Assembly: GCA_021778575.1 (NCBI GenBank)
Contig: JAJYCH010000197.1
Location: 1-7,819, forward strand
Reading direction: 5' to 3'
DNA: 7,819 nt
Origin: Planctomycetota bacterium
GTDB lineage: Bacteria; Planctomycetota; Planctomycetia; Isosphaerales; Isosphaeraceae
Positions 5,935-7,819 of the stretch are shown piece after piece. Each line of letters begins with the position of its first letter. The stretch's first letter is position 1. The position numbers were made by a program, and so were the translations under genes. The notes under the pieces are model-generated. The model was not told the DNA's origin and did no database searches. It worked only from the letters and a program-made list of their open reading frames with translations.

Positions 5935-7764
5935 TCACGGATTCAGCGATTGAGCCGATAGTTGAACGTCGCGAACCGTTTCGAGTCGGCCCCGGCGTCC
6001 TCCCAACTGAACGGGTATCGGCCATAGTGCCAGAGTCCCCCGTCCCCATTTCCGATTGCAAAGCGGCAAACCCAACTCATCGATCATTTTACGAAGAACC
6101 GTTGCCTTGATCCTCAAGAAACCGGTCGCCGCATACTTGAGCGGATGGAGCCCGAAGGCGTGAGCCCCGAAGACAACCTCGTTGACTCCATCGGCGAAGA
6201 TGCTGGCGAATTCTCCCCGGCTTTTCTTGGCGTAGACGCCCGAAACGACCGGCTCGGGCCGGGCGAGCAACCGAAGCGCGTCGAGCGGGTCGAAGCCGAG
6301 GTCGGAGTCGATGAAGAAGATCGACTCGGCTCCGTCGTGGAGCGCCTCCGAAGCCAGCCGGTTGCGGGCCACGTCGATCGACGACGAGCCTCCCGAACGG
6401 ACGACCCGAACCCCCTCTTCTTCGAGCTTCCGGAGCGACTGCTCGCACTCCCAGTCGATCCCGTTCAGGTGAGGGACCAGGACCACCGCCTTGGCCCGAC
6501 CCGGCGGGAGGCTCGGCTTCGGCTTCGGACCGGCTTTGAGATTCTTGAAGAATTCGACATATTGAGGCCCCACGACCTCCGGGTCCCACCGTCGAGCCTC
6601 GACCAGCGCCCGCCGGCGCTGTTCCTCGTAATACTCGGTGTCATCCCAGAGCCGGATGACGGCCTGGACCCAGGGCTCGACTTCCTCGGACGTTGGAAGC
6701 ATCCGGGTCGCCTGAGTGATCCGGTCGGGCAAAGGGAGGATGATCCCGGCATCACCCAGAGTTTCGGGAATCCCCCCGCGATCCGACCCGATCACCGGAA
6801 TCCCATTGATCATCGCCTCGACCGCAACCAACGGCTGATTTTCCCACCAGACCGACGGCAAGAGACAGACCCTGGTCACGCCCCAGAATTCGCGAGGGTC
6901 GGACGTATGAGCCATGAAGAAGACATTGCCATGCTCGCGAAGCTCCAGCCCGCAAGCGGCAACGGTCGCCTCGGTCCCTCGGCTCTCGACCACAAGGATC
7001 GGAATATCAGGACGACGCCTACCCAGTTCGTCGGCGATCCGGGCGAAGGGGTAGACGCCTTTTTCGATCGAAGGATTTACGAAAGTCAGGTAAGTTTTTG
7101 TGTTTTCGTTGGACCGGTGTATGTCGAGGAGATGGGGAAAGTTGACACAGTCGAGGCAAAGGGCCTCGCAATAATATCGAGCGGAGAAGCGAGAAGCTAC
7201 AATCACTGAATCCACGTGTTTAAATGGAGTGACGCCATGGTAATGAAAGTTGTGAAGCGAGAATACGGTCGAGATGCCGAGATTTCGCGCTCGGGAGAAA
7301 GTAGCGAGGGCGATTGGATCACCGCCGTAGCCCACAAGAACGTCCGGACGAAACCGGATTACAATTTCATCAAATAGGTGTAAAAATTCGACAGCCTCCA
7401 ATTCGTCGGGTTGATCCTGAGACGCAAGAGAAGGCTGATGCAACGTGGTCGGCACACCACGATCTCTGAGCCGGCAATGACGCGGCGTGAGAGCGGACGC
7501 TCCGCCCAAACCGAGTGACAAAATTGCCTCGGACCAATCTTCAGCTGAAACGGCACTGGGTCGTCCGGATGAATCAAGCTCTCGGTCATGGGGTCCATAT
7601 GATCCGGTGAGCACCTCGACTTCGCAACCATTTCGGGCCAAGACTCGAGCCAACGTGCGATTGGCGACCGAGGCACCATTGGTGGTGTCGAAGCAGCAGG
7701 CGTGCGTGACAAACAAAACGCGAACGATAACGACCGACTCCCTCGCGACAATCGTTGGTGCCAA
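5935..7764 (-). CDS. Fused glycosyltransferase: GT4 (GT-B) module plus GT-A-like module, probably frameshifted near its end
   Basis: As read, the product is 609 residues. The N-terminal module (about 10-400) is GT4-like. It opens with VRVLFVTHACCFDTTNGASV, a first strand and donor-site loop of the 'fvt......GG' kind. VFSLHNFHYHG follows near 167-177. The GT4 EX7E motif is ENQPLVAVE (308-316), followed by INGIPVIGSDRGGIPE. Such enzymes transfer a sugar from a nucleotide donor, usually in the cytoplasm, to a glycan or lipid acceptor. A Lys/Pro linker (about 407-424) leads to a second module: VVLVPHLNGIDWE, SIDVARNRLASEAL and FFIDSDLGFD with a DxD motif at 486-488, as in GT-A enzymes. The last 33 codons look out of frame (see the separate entry). 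No ATG is available: the frame is closed at 7800-7798, leaving TTG at 7779 or 7764. The latter is preferred because GAGGGG lies seven bases upstream. Acceptor and pathway are unknown; surface polysaccharide synthesis is an inference. Confidence 0.88.
   Translation of the reverse strand: MAPTIVARESVVIVRVLFVTHACCFDTTNGASVANRTLARVLARNGCEVEVLTGSYGPHDRELDSSGRPSAVSAEDWSEAILSLGLGGASALTPRHCRLRDRGVPTTLHQPSLASQDQPDELEAVEFLHLFDEIVIRFRPDVLVGYGGDPIALATFSRARNLGISTVFSLHNFHYHGVTPFKHVDSVIVASRFSARYYCEALCLDCVNFPHLLDIHRSNENTKTYLTFVNPSIEKGVYPFARIADELGRRRPDIPILVVESRGTEATVAACGLELREHGNVFFMAHTSDPREFWGVTRVCLLPSVWWENQPLVAVEAMINGIPVIGSDRGGIPETLGDAGIILPLPDRITQATRMLPTSEEVEPWVQAVIRLWDDTEYYEEQRRRALVEARRWDPEVVGPQYVEFFKNLKAGPKPKPSLPPGRAKAVVLVPHLNGIDWECEQSLRKLEEEGVRVVRSGGSSSIDVARNRLASEALHDGAESIFFIDSDLGFDPLDALRLLARPEPVVSGVYAKKSRGEFASIFADGVNEVVFGAHAFGLHPLKYAATGFLRIKATVLRKMIDELGLPLCNRKWGRGTLALWPIPVQLGGRRGRLETVRDVQLSAQSLNP
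5943..6035 (-). pseudogene. Displaced C-terminal end of the glycosyltransferase in the neighbouring frame
   Basis: In the frame one base off, 30 codons from 6035 to the TGA at 5945-5943 encode LWHYGRYPFSWEDAGADS and then KRFATFNYRLNR. From memory, similar planctomycete GT-A modules end in a 'LWH.G.Y.Y.WEDAG' stretch. By hand count the third codon position is G or C in 24 of 30 codons here, against 17 of 33 in the frame actually read after 6037. Removing one G from the five-G run at 6037-6041 joins the upstream frame as CNRKWGRG directly to LWHYG. The stretch GGGGACGGGGGAC (6047-6035) also contains GGGGAC twice seven bases apart, and deleting seven bases would likewise restore the frame. Causes could be a real slippage mutation, a sequencing error or recoding. 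Confidence 0.6.
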
Positions 7765-7765
7765 A

Positions 7766-7819
7766 CTACATCCCCTCAACCTCGACTTCCCAGATAATCA
7801 CCGGCTCGTATTTGGGCCA
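7766..7819 (-). CDS. C-terminal end of an unidentified upstream gene (runs off right edge)
   Basis: Seventeen codons plus TAG (7768-7766) are open to the window edge and read WPKYEPVIIWEVEVEGM. The other two minus-strand frames are closed in this stretch. The third codon position is G or C in 13 of 17 codons, as in neighbouring genes. The stop lies one base before the TTG start of the glycosyltransferase, and the last codons contain that gene's GAGGGG site, which suggests an operon with coupled translation. Too little is visible to name a family. Confidence 0.45.
   Translation of the reverse strand, partial: WPKYEPVIIWEVEVEGM
7772..7777 (-). promoter_or_regulatory. Ribosome binding site deciding the TTG start of the glycosyltransferase
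   Basis: GAGGGG is followed by seven bases and the TTG at 7764. The other in-frame candidate, the TTG at 7779, has GAGG directly against it with no usable spacing. An ATG at 7771-7769 is in another frame and is followed at once by TAG. Confidence 0.5.

Noticed and set aside
6145..7209. A 354-codon plus-strand frame
   Set aside because: It is antisense to the glycosyltransferase, with no recognisable domain.

Overview
The window reads as a high-GC chromosomal stretch from a planctomycete, most likely in or near the Isosphaeraceae. I infer this from the style of the proteins: a Tat-exported Gfo/Idh-like protein, a chimeric glycosyltransferase, and an MCE transporter cluster ordered permease, ATPase, MCE protein. 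No marker gene fixes the taxonomy. All supported genes lie on the minus strand, so transcription runs from the right end to the left end. The long plus-strand open frames are antisense shadows of these genes.

Right end (about 5935-7819): the last codons of an upstream gene run in from outside the window. They are followed almost immediately by a large glycosyltransferase that fuses a GT4-type (GT-B fold) module to a C-terminal GT-A-like module. The last part of the gene appears frameshifted. About 30 codons encoding a sensible ending, including LWHYGRYPFSWEDAG, lie in the neighbouring frame, and losing one G from a five-G run would rejoin them. The N-terminal part of the gene is also clearly poorer in GC than the rest.

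Centre (2808-5755): mlaE, mlaF and mlaD encode a compact MCE-type lipid transporter: inner-membrane permease, ABC ATPase and membrane-anchored MCE protein. mlaE and mlaF overlap by ATGA. No mlaB (STAS) or mlaC (periplasmic carrier) gene is present here. The MlaD protein is about twice the length of the E. coli one because of a long C-terminal helical region.

Left part (1-2704): an AI-2E/PerM-family membrane protein comes next, then, 32 bases later, a Tat-exported protein resembling a degenerate Gfo/Idh/MocA oxidoreductase. After a short gap with a hairpin comes the start of an MFS transporter that runs off the left edge. Genes are closely spaced (gaps of about 30-180 bases) and could be co-transcribed in one or two units. 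The functional link between lipid transport and the downstream genes is positional only. I found no RNA gene, CRISPR array, insertion sequence or defence system, and no gene-free stretch longer than 300 bases.
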